Shown: piece after piece, positions 6,997-16,218 of the stretch | Layout: each line of letters opens with the position of its first letter | How positions within the stretch are numbered: the first letter of the stretch is position 1 | Assembly: GCA_024691145.1 (NCBI GenBank) | Contig: JAILNW010000077.1 | Span: 1-19,463 of the forward strand | Source: Lachnospiraceae bacterium | GTDB taxonomy: Bacteria; Bacillota; Clostridia; Lachnospirales; Lachnospiraceae | Direction: 5' to 3' | Length of the DNA: 19,463 nt | Notes under the pieces: generated by a model | Database searches by the model: none | Seen by the model: only the letters and a program-made list of their open reading frames with translations | What the model was told of the DNA's origin: nothing | Made by a program: the position numbers and the translations under genes

Positions 6997-7854
6997 CTAT
7001 CCCTTACTAACGTCTCTATGATCTACCTTAACTCCATAATCTGTCTGTTGTAACTTTTCATATAAAGAATTAGCAATAGATACAGAACGGTGCTTTCCCC
7101 CTGTACAGCCTATACCAATAACAAGCTGGTACTTGCCCTCTTTTACATACTTAGGAATAAGGAACTTGCACATGTCTTCTAACTTAACCATGAATTCCTT
7201 TGCCATGTCATTATTCATAACATAATCAAATACTTCTTTATCGTTACCACTCTTTGGCTTAAGTTCTGGTATATAATATGGATTAGGTAAAAATCTTACA
7301 TCAAATACCAGATCTGCATCAGCAGGTATTCCATACTTAAAACCAAAGGATACAATTGTAACAAATAAGTTATTAAACTCCTTATTGCTTACAAATATCT
7401 TATCAATTTCTTCCTTTAGTTCTCTTACAAGGAGAGTACTTGTATCAATAATATAATCTGCTCTGTCCTTTAAAAACTCAAGTCTCTTTCGTTCTGTTTC
7501 AATTACTTCATCTACCCTGCCCTCTTTTGCAAGAGGGTGATTTCTTCTTGTTTCCTTATATCTCTTAACAAGCACAGGCGTGCTGGCATCAAGATAAATA
7601 ATCTGGACTTCGTACCCCTGAAGCTTTATACCATCAAGAACATCATCTAAATCATTAAGAGCAATACCACTTCTAATGTCTATGCCCAGTGCAATTCTTG
7701 AAAAATCAGAATTCTTATCTCCTGATAATTGTAAAAACTTCAAAACAAGTGCCACCGGTATATTATCAACGCAGAAAAATCCTGAATCTTCTAACATCTT
7801 TAATACCGAGCTTCGTCCAGCCCCCGACATTCCTGTTACTATTACAACTTTCAT
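6997..7854 (-). CDS. rapZ: RapZ/YvcJ family nucleotide-binding protein
   Basis: A 285-residue P-loop protein of the RapZ (YvcJ) family. The Walker A loop GMSGAGRSS is at residues 8-16, followed by FFCVDNIP. The C-terminal domain carries IGIGCTGGKHRS and ends near VDHRDVSKG, both family hallmarks. In enterobacteria RapZ guides RNase E to the small RNA GlmZ; in Firmicutes, which lack that system, YvcJ hydrolyses nucleotides and its exact role is unclear. It lies 23 bases after murB and 8 bases before whiA, with GAGG before its ATG. The RapZ name reflects the family, not a demonstrated RNase adapter role in this organism. Confidence 0.93.
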   Translation of the reverse strand: MKVVIVTGMSGAGRSSVLKMLEDSGFFCVDNIPVALVLKFLQLSGDKNSDFSRIALGIDIRSGIALNDLDDVLDGIKLQGYEVQIIYLDASTPVLVKRYKETRRNHPLAKEGRVDEVIETERKRLEFLKDRADYIIDTSTLLVRELKEEIDKIFVSNKEFNNLFVTIVSFGFKYGIPADADLVFDVRFLPNPYYIPELKPKSGNDKEVFDYVMNNDMAKEFMVKLEDMCKFLIPKYVKEGKYQLVIGIGCTGGKHRSVSIANSLYEKLQQTDYGVKVDHRDVSKG

Positions 7855-7877
7855 AATTATAACCTCACATTCACATC

Positions 7878-8801
7878 CTAGAATTCACCTATAATTCGTA
7901 CCTCAGGTTCAAGAACAACATTAAACTTCTCATTAACCTTGTTCTTAACATCTTCTATAAGTTTTTTAACATCATTTGCCGTTGCTGTTCCAACGTTAAC
8001 TACAAACCCACAATGTTTTTCAGAAACCATAGCGTCTCCTACTCTGTAACCTCTAAGTCCGGCATCCATAATAAGTTTGCCTGCAAAGTAGCCTTCCGGT
8101 CTCTTAAAGGTACTTCCAGCACTTGGATACTCAAGCGGCTGCTTTTCTTTTCTTCTGCTGCTTAAGTCTTCAATAATAGCTCTTATCTGTTCTTTATCTC
8201 CCTTTGTAAACTTAAAAACAGCCTCAAGAACAATATATCCCTTCTTTTGGATTATACTTGTTCTGTAGCCAAGTTCAAGTTCATCTTTTGATAAAGTAAT
8301 AACATCTTTATTATCCACAAGTACCGTTGCACTCACTATACAGTCTTTAATCTCTCCGCCATAGGCTCCGGCATTCATGGCAACGCCTCCGCCTAAAGTT
8401 CCTGGTATACCACTTGCAAATTCAAAGCCAGAAAGTGATTTGTTAGCAATCTCCCTTGAGAGTTTTGTAAGTGGTGCCCCTGCTTTAGCTGTAACAATGC
8501 CATAATCATCAGATAACTCTATATCAATATCATCAAAGTTATTAGCTATACATATTATAACTCCACGATATCCTTTGTCTGAAACCAGCAGATTGCTGCC
8601 TCTTCCTATGACATAATAATCTACATTATTTTCAGCACATATATTAATTACTTTTTTTATCTGCTCTATAGTTCTGGGTGTAACAAATACATCACAAGCC
8701 CCGCCTATTTTAAATGTAGTATGTTTAGACATAGGTTCATTAATCAGAATATCCTCAGCCTGTAAAACATTTTTTAATAAATCTATAATCTCATTATTCA
8801 T
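7878..8801 (-). CDS. murB: UDP-N-acetylenolpyruvoylglucosamine reductase
   Basis: A 307-residue FAD- and NADPH-dependent enzyme of peptidoglycan precursor synthesis. It reduces UDP-GlcNAc-enolpyruvate to UDP-MurNAc in the cytoplasm. FAD-binding motifs are IGRGSNLLVSD (65-75) and GIPGTLGGGVAMNAGAYGGE (131-150). Candidate catalytic residues are R180 (GYRTS), S230 (YPSAGSTFKRP) and E300 (LEPEVRI). The length and the lack of the extra C-terminal region fit type II MurB of Gram-positive bacteria. Its ribosome site is GGAG nine bases before the ATG. It is the first gene after a 57-base gap that contains a possible internal promoter, and it leads into rapZ-whiA-crh. Confidence 0.97.
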   Translation of the reverse strand: MNNEIIDLLKNVLQAEDILINEPMSKHTTFKIGGACDVFVTPRTIEQIKKVINICAENNVDYYVIGRGSNLLVSDKGYRGVIICIANNFDDIDIELSDDYGIVTAKAGAPLTKLSREIANKSLSGFEFASGIPGTLGGGVAMNAGAYGGEIKDCIVSATVLVDNKDVITLSKDELELGYRTSIIQKKGYIVLEAVFKFTKGDKEQIRAIIEDLSSRRKEKQPLEYPSAGSTFKRPEGYFAGKLIMDAGLRGYRVGDAMVSEKHCGFVVNVGTATANDVKKLIEDVKNKVNEKFNVVLEPEVRIIGEF

Positions 8802-8822
8802 GTATCAATCTCCGCTATTTCT

Positions 8823-8851
8823 ATAATACAATATAATAGAATTTTTAGCAA
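8823..8851 (-). promoter_or_regulatory. Possible internal promoter before murB
   Basis: Minus strand TTGCTA (8846-8851), 17-base spacer, TATTAT (8823-8828), in the only sizeable gap between hprK and crh. It could let murB-rapZ-whiA-crh be transcribed apart from the valS T-box. The -35 match is moderate and the region is AT-rich. Confidence 0.45.
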
Positions 8852-8858
8852 CAATAAA

Positions 8859-9794
8859 CTATACCATTCTTACGCAGCCATAAATTCCTGCATCATTGCC
8901 AAGTTCAGCAATCTTAAACTCTTTTCCTTTAAGAGCCGGCATAGCATACTGCTCATAATATTTTTTAATTAAATCTATAAGAATATTACCTGCTTTAGAT
9001 ACGCCTCCGCCAATAACAAATGCTTCAGGATCAACAACTGCTGCAATATTAGCACAAGACATGCCAAGATATCTTCCTAGCTGTTCAACCAATTCATAAG
9101 CAAGGGTATCTCCTTCTTTAGCCAAATCAAATATAGCCTTTGCATCAAGATTGTCTACAGTTCTTAACTTAGAATCTCTGCTGTCCTTTGCAAGAAGTCT
9201 CTTAGCTTCCTTAACTATACCTGTGGCAGATGCATATTGTTCAAGGCATCCCTTTCCTCCACAGCCACATGAATCCTCTTCATCAGTTCTTACTTTAATA
9301 TGTCCAAGTTCACCTGCTGCCCCATTGCTTCCTGTAAGAATATTGCCATTAAGGATGATTCCGCCTCCAACACCTGTGCCAAGTGTAATCATAACGATAT
9401 TGTTATATCCTTTACCACCACCACGATACATCTCGCCAAGGGCTGCAACATTGGCATCATTTCCTATCTTTATATTATGAATGCCAGAAATCTCCTCAAA
9501 CTCTCCTGCCACATTAAATACGTCCCATCCAAGGTTAACGCACTTTAAAACAGTTCCATCTTCAAGCACAGGACCCGGAACACCTATTCCCACTCCTGTA
9601 ATATCTTCTATATTGATGTTCTTTTCTTTATTTTTATCTTCAATTGCTTTAAATATATCTTTTAAAATATTAGCACCATTGTTAGATGTATCTGTTGTAA
9701 TTTCCCATTTTTCAAGCAGATTATCAGCCTGATCAAATAATCCCATCTTTACGGTAGTTCCACCTATATCTACTCCATAACAATAATTAGCCAT
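8859..9794 (-). CDS. glcK: ROK-family glucokinase
   Basis: A 311-residue sugar kinase of the ROK family. The N-terminal phosphate loop is DIGGTTVKMGLFD (9-21), the catalytic aspartate is D113 in GNDANVAALGE, and ATP/sugar loops include TLGTGVGGG (138-146). GELGH supplies H165, and the zinc knuckle CGCGGKGC supplies C176, C178 and C183, so the ROK metal site is complete. It should phosphorylate free glucose to glucose 6-phosphate in the cytoplasm, as needed after breakdown of starch or maltodextrins. It follows hprK by 23 bases with AAAGGAG before its ATG. Glucose is the likely substrate because full-length Firmicute homologues of this type are glucokinases; fructose or N-acetyl sugars cannot be excluded from sequence. 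Confidence 0.92.
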   Translation of the reverse strand: MANYCYGVDIGGTTVKMGLFDQADNLLEKWEITTDTSNNGANILKDIFKAIEDKNKEKNINIEDITGVGIGVPGPVLEDGTVLKCVNLGWDVFNVAGEFEEISGIHNIKIGNDANVAALGEMYRGGGKGYNNIVMITLGTGVGGGIILNGNILTGSNGAAGELGHIKVRTDEEDSCGCGGKGCLEQYASATGIVKEAKRLLAKDSRDSKLRTVDNLDAKAIFDLAKEGDTLAYELVEQLGRYLGMSCANIAAVVDPEAFVIGGGVSKAGNILIDLIKKYYEQYAMPALKGKEFKIAELGNDAGIYGCVRMV

Positions 9795-9817
9795 ATGAAA
9801 TCTCCTTTCAGGTTGTA

Positions 9818-10747
9818 TTAGTTTTTGTTCTTTCCTATGTTGTTTGTTACACGATTATATATTTCCTTTGCTGCATTATAACCCATTCTCTTCTGTCTGT
9901 GGTTAACAGCTGCAGACTCAACTATAATCGCCAAGTTACGACCAGGTCTTATAGGAATAGTATGACATACTATCTTATTACCAAGAATCTCAGTATATTC
10001 ATCCTCCAGGCCAAGTCTGTCATATTCCCTTTCCCTGTTCCACTCTTCAAGCTGGATTGCAAAATTAATATTCTGTGTATTCTTAACACTTTCAACACCA
10101 AAAAGAGCCTTAACATCTATGATACCTATACCTCTAAGTTCAATAAAATGTCTTGTAACATCTGGTGCTGTTCCCACTAATGTATCGTCACTAACTTTTT
10201 TAATTATAACAACATCATCTGAAACCAGTCTGTGTCCTCTCTTTATCAGTTCAAGAGCAGCTTCACTTTTACCTATTCCGCTTTCACCCATAATAAGAAC
10301 ACCCTCGCCATAAACATCTACAAGAACTCCATGAATTGATGTTCTAGGTGCAAGTTCAACATTCAGCCATCTGATGGCTTCTGATGAAAAGTCAGAAGTT
10401 GTTTTGTCAGTTCTTAAGATAGGCACGCCCTTTGTAGCTGCAAGCTTCATAATGGCAGGCTCTATCTCAAGATTTCTGCAATAAACGATACATGGTATCT
10501 TATAATCCATTAACTGATTCATAACTTCAAGATATCTGTCTCTTCCCTGCTGTCTAAGATATGAATATTCTACATTACCAATAACCTGAATTCTATCAGC
10601 ATCAAAATAATCATAAAATCCCGTTAACTGCAACGCTGGTCTGTTAATATCCGTCTGTGAAATTAATATCTCATCAGTATTAACCTCTGGTGTGTAATTT
10701 TTTAACTGAAACTTCTTAATTAATTCCGTTAATTTAACTGTATACAT
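9818..10747 (-). CDS. hprK: HPr kinase/phosphorylase
   Basis: A 309-residue bifunctional enzyme that phosphorylates and dephosphorylates Ser46 of HPr and Crh, the master switch of carbon catabolite repression in Firmicutes. The Walker A loop GESGIGKS is at 154-161, the catalytic histidine is H139 in SIHGVLVDVYGEG, acidic residues follow at 177-178 (SDDV), and the family signature IELRGIGIID is at 202-211. The C-terminal helix region RPGRNLAIIVESAAVNHR (267-284) is also present. It follows valS by 46 bases with no terminator in between, and AAGGAT lies before the ATG. Its likely partner, the Crh-like protein, is encoded five genes downstream. True HPr and PTS enzymes are not in the window. Confidence 0.97.
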   Translation of the reverse strand: MYTVKLTELIKKFQLKNYTPEVNTDEILISQTDINRPALQLTGFYDYFDADRIQVIGNVEYSYLRQQGRDRYLEVMNQLMDYKIPCIVYCRNLEIEPAIMKLAATKGVPILRTDKTTSDFSSEAIRWLNVELAPRTSIHGVLVDVYGEGVLIMGESGIGKSEAALELIKRGHRLVSDDVVIIKKVSDDTLVGTAPDVTRHFIELRGIGIIDVKALFGVESVKNTQNINFAIQLEEWNREREYDRLGLEDEYTEILGNKIVCHTIPIRPGRNLAIIVESAAVNHRQKRMGYNAAKEIYNRVTNNIGKNKN

Positions 10748-10793
10748 ATTCCATATCCTTTCTTTCTGTCTGCTATCTAAAAGTTACTTTTTA

Positions 10794-13445
10794 TTATTTT
10801 GTCAGCTGACTTAATCTTTCCTCAACCTGAGCCATCATGTTAGAATACTTCTCAAGCTTAGCTTTTTCTTCGTCAATCTTTGCCTGTGGAGCCTTGCTTA
10901 CGAACTTCTCGTTACCAAGCATTCCATTAACACGCTTAAGTTCTCCCTCAAGTCTTGTCTTTTCTTTCTTAAGTCTTTCTATCTCTTTTTCTATATCGAC
11001 CAATTCTTTAAAAGGCATAAATATTGTTGCATCTTTTATTACACATGAAACTGCATCTGAATCAATATTCTTCTTGTCAGACTGAATCTTTATCTCGCTT
11101 GCATAACCAAGTGTAGCAAAGAATACCTTACTGTCTTCAAATATTTTTCTTACCTTTTCAGACTCAGAAACAACAATTACAGTAGCCTTCTTGCTGTGAG
11201 GAACATTCATCTCAGCACGGATATTTCTTATATTCTTAACAGCTTCCTTAATGGCTTCTACTGCCTCTTCATCATTATCAAAGTCAAATTCTTTCTTGTA
11301 CTGTGGCCAGTCAGAAACCATAATTGACTCTTCTTCATCCTGTAAGTTACAGAAGATTTCCTCTGTAACAAATGGCATATATGGGTGAAGTAACTTAAGT
11401 GCTGTAATAAGAACGTTCTTAAGAGTCCATAAAGCAGCTGTCTTAGTCTCATCATCGTCATTATATAGTCTTGGCTTAACCATCTCTATGTACCAGTCAC
11501 AGAACTCTTCCACGATAAAGTCATAAACCTTAGAAACAGCAATACCAAGTTCATATTTATCCATATTAGCTGTAACTTCCTTAACAAGCTTGTTAGCCTT
11601 AGATATAATCCACTTATCTGCCTGAGTAAGTTTAGACATATCTATCTCTTTAGGAACATCAGCCTTTTCAATGTTCATCATTATAAATCTTGAAGCATTC
11701 CATACTTTGTTAGCAAAGTTTCTTGAAGCTTCAACTCTTTCTTCATAGTAACGCATATCATTACCAGGTGCATTACCTGTGATTATAGTAAGTCTTAATG
11801 CATCTGCACCATACTTAGCGATAACATCAAGAGGATCAATACCATTACCAAGTGACTTACTCATCTTACGTCCCTGTGAATCTCTTATAAGACCATGGAA
11901 CAATACTGTATCGAATGGTTTCTTTCCTGTATGTTCAAATCCAGAGAATATCATTCTGATTACCCAGAAGAATATAATATCGTATCCTGTTACAAGAACG
12001 CTTGTTGGATAGAAGTAATCAAGTTCTTCTGTTTTATCTGGCCAGCCAAGTGTTGAGAATGGCCATAATGCTGAACTGAACCATGTATCAAGTGTATCCT
12101 CATCCTGTGTGAAATGAGTACCTCCACACTTAGGACACTTCTTAGGTGTTCCGCCTTTCTTAACAACAGTTTCACCACAGTCATCACAATAATATGCTGG
12201 TATTCTGTGTCCCCACCAAAGCTGTCTTGAAATACACCAGTCTCTTATATTGTCAGTCCAGTTAAAGTAAGTTTTATTCATTCTCTCAGGAATAAGCTTA
12301 ATCTCTCCTGTTTTAACTGCCTCAACAGCTGGCTTAATTAATTCGTCCATCATAACAAACCACTGTTTTTTAATCATAGGCTCTACAGTAGTACCACATC
12401 TGTCATGTGTACCTACGTTATGAACATGATCTTCAACTTTAACTAAAAGACCAAGGTCATCAAGATCCTTTACCATGGCTTCTCTTGCTTCATATCTGTC
12501 CATGCCTGCATATTTGCCACCAAGTTCATTAATAGTAGCATCATCATTCATAATGTTGATTTCAGGAAGGTTATGTCTCTTACCAACCTCAAAGTCGTTA
12601 GGGTCATGTGCAGGAGTAATCTTAACAACACCTGTACCAAATTCCTTATCAACATATGCATCTGCAATTACAGGAATCTCTTTATTAACAAGTGGAAGAA
12701 TAACCATCTTTCCAACTATATCTTTATATCTTTCATCATCTGGATGTACAGCAACAGCAGTATCACCAAGTAAAGTCTCAGGTCTTGTAGTAGCTATCTC
12801 TACAAATCTTCCTTCCTCTCCAGCAATAGGATACTTAATGTGCCAGAAATGTCCAGCCTGCTCCTCATGCTCAACCTCTGCATCTGATATAGAAGTCTGG
12901 CATACAGGACACCAGTTTATAATTCTTGAACCTTTATATATAAGTCCTTTTTTATGAAGATTAATAAATACCTCTTCAACAGCCTTAGAACAGCCTTCGT
13001 CCATAGTAAATCTTTCTCTGTCCCAGTCACATGAAGAACCTAACTTCTTAAGCTGGCTTATAATTGTTCCGCCATACTCTTCTTTCCATTCCCAGGTTCT
13101 CTTTAAGAAACCCTCACGTCCTAATTCTTCTTTATCTATTCCCTCTTTTTTAAGCTGATCTATAACCTTAACTTCTGTAGAAATACTTGCATGATCTGTT
13201 CCAGGAACCCAAAGTGCATTAAATCCCTGCATTCTCTTATATCTTATAAGAATATCCTGCATAGTATTATCAAAAGCATGTCCCATATGTAATTTACCAG
13301 TAATGTTTGGAGGTGGAATAACGATAGTAAATGGTTTTTTACTTCTATCTACCTCTGCATGAAAATACTTCTTTGAAACCCACTTGTCATACAACCTACC
13401 CTCTATCTCCTGAGGATTATAATTTTTCTCAAGTTCTTTAGCCAT
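10794..13445 (-). CDS. valS: Valyl-tRNA synthetase
   Basis: An 883-residue class I aminoacyl-tRNA synthetase of full bacterial length. Motifs: HMGH as the HIGH box (53-56) within PPPNITGKLHMGHAFDN, the editing-domain TTRPETLLGD (219-228), a probable zinc-binding pair CDDC (420-423) and CPKC (437-440), KMSKS (527-531), and a C-terminal coiled coil (about 815-883) rich in Lys and Glu that is typical of ValRS. It charges tRNA-Val with valine and edits mischarged threonine. A T-box leader with specifier GUA (Val) precedes it and independently confirms the identity. The start at 13445 has AAGGAAAGG upstream. It heads the hprK-glcK-murB-rapZ-whiA-crh run, so valine starvation could raise readthrough into those genes. 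Confidence 0.98.
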   Translation of the reverse strand: MAKELEKNYNPQEIEGRLYDKWVSKKYFHAEVDRSKKPFTIVIPPPNITGKLHMGHAFDNTMQDILIRYKRMQGFNALWVPGTDHASISTEVKVIDQLKKEGIDKEELGREGFLKRTWEWKEEYGGTIISQLKKLGSSCDWDRERFTMDEGCSKAVEEVFINLHKKGLIYKGSRIINWCPVCQTSISDAEVEHEEQAGHFWHIKYPIAGEEGRFVEIATTRPETLLGDTAVAVHPDDERYKDIVGKMVILPLVNKEIPVIADAYVDKEFGTGVVKITPAHDPNDFEVGKRHNLPEINIMNDDATINELGGKYAGMDRYEAREAMVKDLDDLGLLVKVEDHVHNVGTHDRCGTTVEPMIKKQWFVMMDELIKPAVEAVKTGEIKLIPERMNKTYFNWTDNIRDWCISRQLWWGHRIPAYYCDDCGETVVKKGGTPKKCPKCGGTHFTQDEDTLDTWFSSALWPFSTLGWPDKTEELDYFYPTSVLVTGYDIIFFWVIRMIFSGFEHTGKKPFDTVLFHGLIRDSQGRKMSKSLGNGIDPLDVIAKYGADALRLTIITGNAPGNDMRYYEERVEASRNFANKVWNASRFIMMNIEKADVPKEIDMSKLTQADKWIISKANKLVKEVTANMDKYELGIAVSKVYDFIVEEFCDWYIEMVKPRLYNDDDETKTAALWTLKNVLITALKLLHPYMPFVTEEIFCNLQDEEESIMVSDWPQYKKEFDFDNDEEAVEAIKEAVKNIRNIRAEMNVPHSKKATVIVVSESEKVRKIFEDSKVFFATLGYASEIKIQSDKKNIDSDAVSCVIKDATIFMPFKELVDIEKEIERLKKEKTRLEGELKRVNGMLGNEKFVSKAPQAKIDEEKAKLEKYSNMMAQVEERLSQLTK

Positions 13446-13485
13446 AATAAACGACCTTTCCTTTCTTCTTTTTTCTTAACAAATG

Positions 13486-13744
13486 AAAAAACACGGCTTG
13501 CCGCCCCTATAAGGACGAAAAGCCGTGGTACCACCTTAATTCACAGTTATCTGCTGCCTCTTTGCCTGTAACGGGGCTATCCGGTATCTTCTACTTACAA
13601 ATGTTTCAAAGATACAGTTCAAAAGCTACCTTCAATTACACTTGCCAAAGTGGCTCTCACCTTATCCACTCTCTCTTTATGGCAGTAATTAATCTACTCC
13701 TCTTTATCATCACCTGTTCCATATTAAATGAATAATACACTATG
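13486..13744 (-). promoter_or_regulatory. Valine T-box riboswitch leader of valS
   Basis: The antiterminator core GGTGGTACCACGG is read on the minus strand at 13523-13535, overlapping the terminator. Stem I carries the specifier GUA (Val) at 13627-13629, in the context GAAG-GUA-GCUUUU, with a kink-turn-like base (GAUGAU with GAACUG) below it. UGGU in the bulge fits the discriminator A of tRNA-Val. Uncharged tRNA-Val should promote antitermination and valS expression. Confidence 0.95.
13492..13527 (-). terminator. Terminator hairpin of the valS T-box
   Basis: Minus strand stem of 8 bp (arms 13520-13527 and 13492-13499), with an inner GTCC/GGGG-rich extension, then TTTTTT (13486-13491). Its 5' arm overlaps the T-box core, as expected for a switch. 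It probably also ends metH transcripts. Confidence 0.9.
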
Positions 13745-13750
13745 TATATA

Positions 13751-13779
13751 ATCATAAACGATATTAATACTTCTGTCAA
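13751..13779 (-). promoter_or_regulatory. Sigma-A promoter of the valS T-box operon
   Basis: Minus strand TTGACA (13774-13779), 17-base spacer, TATGAT (13751-13756). The -35 box begins three bases after the metH stop codon. Confidence 0.85.
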
Positions 13780-13782
13780 TAG

Positions 13783-16203
13783 TTAACTATTAGCATTTGC
13801 CATCTCCATAGAGTAACGTACTGTTGCCATGGCATCCTTTGCATAATAATCTGCCCCGATGCTGTCTGCATATTCCTGTGTAAGCACAGCACCTCCAACA
13901 ATAACCTTTGCCCATGGAGCTTCTTTCCTAAGTAGTTTTATAGTTTCCTCCATTGCCGGAACTGTAGTTGTCATAAGGGCGCTGAGTCCAACAAGTGGTG
14001 CATGGTTTTCTACAACGGTTTTAACAACCTCCTCACATGGAACATCTTTTCCAAGGTCATAAACCTCAAATCCATAGTTTTCAAGCATAAGCTTTACAAT
14101 GTTTTTTCCAATATCGTGAATATCACCGTGAACTGTTGCAATTACAAATTTTCCATGGTTAACACTTGGTTCTGTACTGTCAGCCATTCTTTCTTTTATT
14201 TTTTCAAAAGCACATTGAGATGCTTCTGCGCTCATAAGAAGCTGTGGCAGATACATTGTCTTTTTCTCAAAACCCTTTCCAACAATATCAAGGGCAGGTA
14301 TAATATGTGAAGTTACTATATCAAGAGGCTTCTCTGTGTTTAAGAGTTCAATAGTAAGTTCTCCTGCCTTTTCTTTAAGTCCCTTTACTATGGCTCTTTG
14401 TAATTCACTTTCATATTCTGTATTGCTAACTGCTGCATCTTTATTATCAGCAGCTGCAGTCACAGGAGCTGCTGTAAGATATTTTCCAATGTTCTCAATA
14501 TAATCTGCACAGTTATCATCTATTGCATGTAATGCCCTGAAGGAATAATAACTCTTCATCATTTCCCCTGAATTAGGATTCATAATTGCAGCAGACAAAC
14601 CATTTTCCATGGCAAGTGTAAAGAACACTGATGTTATAATATCCCTGTTAGGAAGTCCAAAGGATATGTTAGATACACCAAGTGATGTATGGCAGCCTAA
14701 TTCATATTTAATTGTATGCAATGCTTCAAGTGTTGCAAGGGCTGCATTCTGGTCTGCACTTACAGTCATTGCAAGTGTATCAAATATAAGATCTTTTTTA
14801 TCTATACCATACTTTTTAGCTGTTTTTATAATCTTCTTTGCTATCTTGACTCTCTTTTCAGCCTCAGATGGAATACCATCTTCATCAAGAGTAAGACATA
14901 CAACAAGTCCTCCATATTTTTTAACAAGAGGGAAGATTTCCTTCATTACCTCTGCCTTTCCATTAACAGAGTTAATCATAGCCTTTCCATTATAGCGTCT
15001 TAAAGCAGCCTCCATGGCTATAACATCTGTTGTATCTATCTGAAGTGGAAGGTCAATAATAGCCTGAAGTTCAAAGGAAACCTTCTTAAGCATCTCAACT
15101 TCATCTATCTCAGGAAGTCCAACATTTACATCAAGTATATGTGCTCCCTTTTCCTGCTGTGTAAGACCTTCTCCCAATATATAATCTATATCATTATTTC
15201 TTAAAGCTTCTTTAAATCTCTTTTTTCCTGTTGGATTTATTCTTTCTCCAATAAGTATAGGAGACTTTTTAAATTCAACTGCATGTGTATATGAACTTAC
15301 AAGTGTACGGTTTTTGTTAGTTACAGGAACAGGTGTTACATCCTTTGTTTTCTGTACAGTAGCCGCTATATACTCTGGTGTTGTACCACAGCAGCCTCCT
15401 GCAATACGGATACCTTTTTTTACAAACTCAAGCATGTCATCTGAAAATTCATCTGGGTAAACATCATATACTGTAATGCCATTTTCACTTCTTGGAAGAC
15501 CTGCATTTGGTTTTAAAAGTACAGGTACAGATGCATATTCAAGATACTCTTCTACAACTCCCACAAGCTGCTTTGGTCCTAAAGAACAGTTTGCTCCAAT
15601 GGCATCTGCTCCCATTCCCTCTAACATTGCCACCATTGCCACAGGCGTTGCACCTGTCATAAGTTTTCCGTCTTCTCCATAAGCATTTGATACAAATACA
15701 GGAAGATTACAGTTCTCCTTTGCAGCAAGAAGTGCTGCCTTAGTATCATAACTGTCATTCATTGTTTCTATATAGATAAGGTCTGCTCCATACTTAGCGC
15801 CTATTTTTACTGTCTTTGCATATACATCAACAGCATCATCAAAGTCAAAATCTCCAAATGGTTTTAACAACTTTCCCATGGATCCTATATCAAGTGCTAT
15901 AAACTTTTCCTGAGTACCCTTACTTGTTTCTTTTGCAGTTCTTGCATTATCAATTGCTGCCTTTATAAGTGTTTCAAGTTCTTCATCATCAAACTTTAAT
16001 GAATTCGCCCCAAAGGTATTGGTACATATAATATTAGTTCCTGCATCAAAATAATTTCTCTGGATATTAACTATTATCTCCGGATGGCTTACATTCCATC
16101 TTTCAGGAAACTCTCCAGGCTTTAACCCTTCTTTTTGTAAAAGTGTTCCCATGCCTCCATCAAGATATACTATATTATCTTTTAAATATTCTAATACATT
16201 CAT
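13783..16203 (-). CDS. metH: Cobalamin-dependent methionine synthase lacking the reactivation domain
   Basis: An 806-residue methyltransferase with three of the four usual MetH parts. Residues 1-290 are the homocysteine domain, with zinc ligands C206 (GANCSLGP) and C271/C272 (IAGGCCGTT). Residues 315-575 are the pterin (methyl-THF) domain, starting LIGERINPTG. Residues 600-806 are the B12 domain, with H696 in GDIHDIGK. The AdoMet-dependent reactivation domain is absent, which explains the length (E. coli MetH is about 1,227 residues); the gene just upstream supplies it. It transfers methyl from methyl-THF to homocysteine via cobalamin. The ATG at 16203 is preferred over an in-frame TTG at 16209 because GAAGGGAA is correctly spaced from it. 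No cobalamin or SAM riboswitch is visible before the operon. Confidence 0.96.
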   Translation of the reverse strand: MNVLEYLKDNIVYLDGGMGTLLQKEGLKPGEFPERWNVSHPEIIVNIQRNYFDAGTNIICTNTFGANSLKFDDEELETLIKAAIDNARTAKETSKGTQEKFIALDIGSMGKLLKPFGDFDFDDAVDVYAKTVKIGAKYGADLIYIETMNDSYDTKAALLAAKENCNLPVFVSNAYGEDGKLMTGATPVAMVAMLEGMGADAIGANCSLGPKQLVGVVEEYLEYASVPVLLKPNAGLPRSENGITVYDVYPDEFSDDMLEFVKKGIRIAGGCCGTTPEYIAATVQKTKDVTPVPVTNKNRTLVSSYTHAVEFKKSPILIGERINPTGKKRFKEALRNNDIDYILGEGLTQQEKGAHILDVNVGLPEIDEVEMLKKVSFELQAIIDLPLQIDTTDVIAMEAALRRYNGKAMINSVNGKAEVMKEIFPLVKKYGGLVVCLTLDEDGIPSEAEKRVKIAKKIIKTAKKYGIDKKDLIFDTLAMTVSADQNAALATLEALHTIKYELGCHTSLGVSNISFGLPNRDIITSVFFTLAMENGLSAAIMNPNSGEMMKSYYSFRALHAIDDNCADYIENIGKYLTAAPVTAAADNKDAAVSNTEYESELQRAIVKGLKEKAGELTIELLNTEKPLDIVTSHIIPALDIVGKGFEKKTMYLPQLLMSAEASQCAFEKIKERMADSTEPSVNHGKFVIATVHGDIHDIGKNIVKLMLENYGFEVYDLGKDVPCEEVVKTVVENHAPLVGLSALMTTTVPAMEETIKLLRKEAPWAKVIVGGAVLTQEYADSIGADYYAKDAMATVRYSMEMANANS

Positions 16204-16218
16204 ATACAAGTTCCCTTC

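Noticed and set aside
12475..12957. Long open frame on the plus strand opposite valS, and similar plus-strand frames elsewhere
   Set aside because: It is antisense to a full-length conserved gene, has no ribosome site or recognisable motifs, and is explained by the codon pattern of the minus-strand gene.
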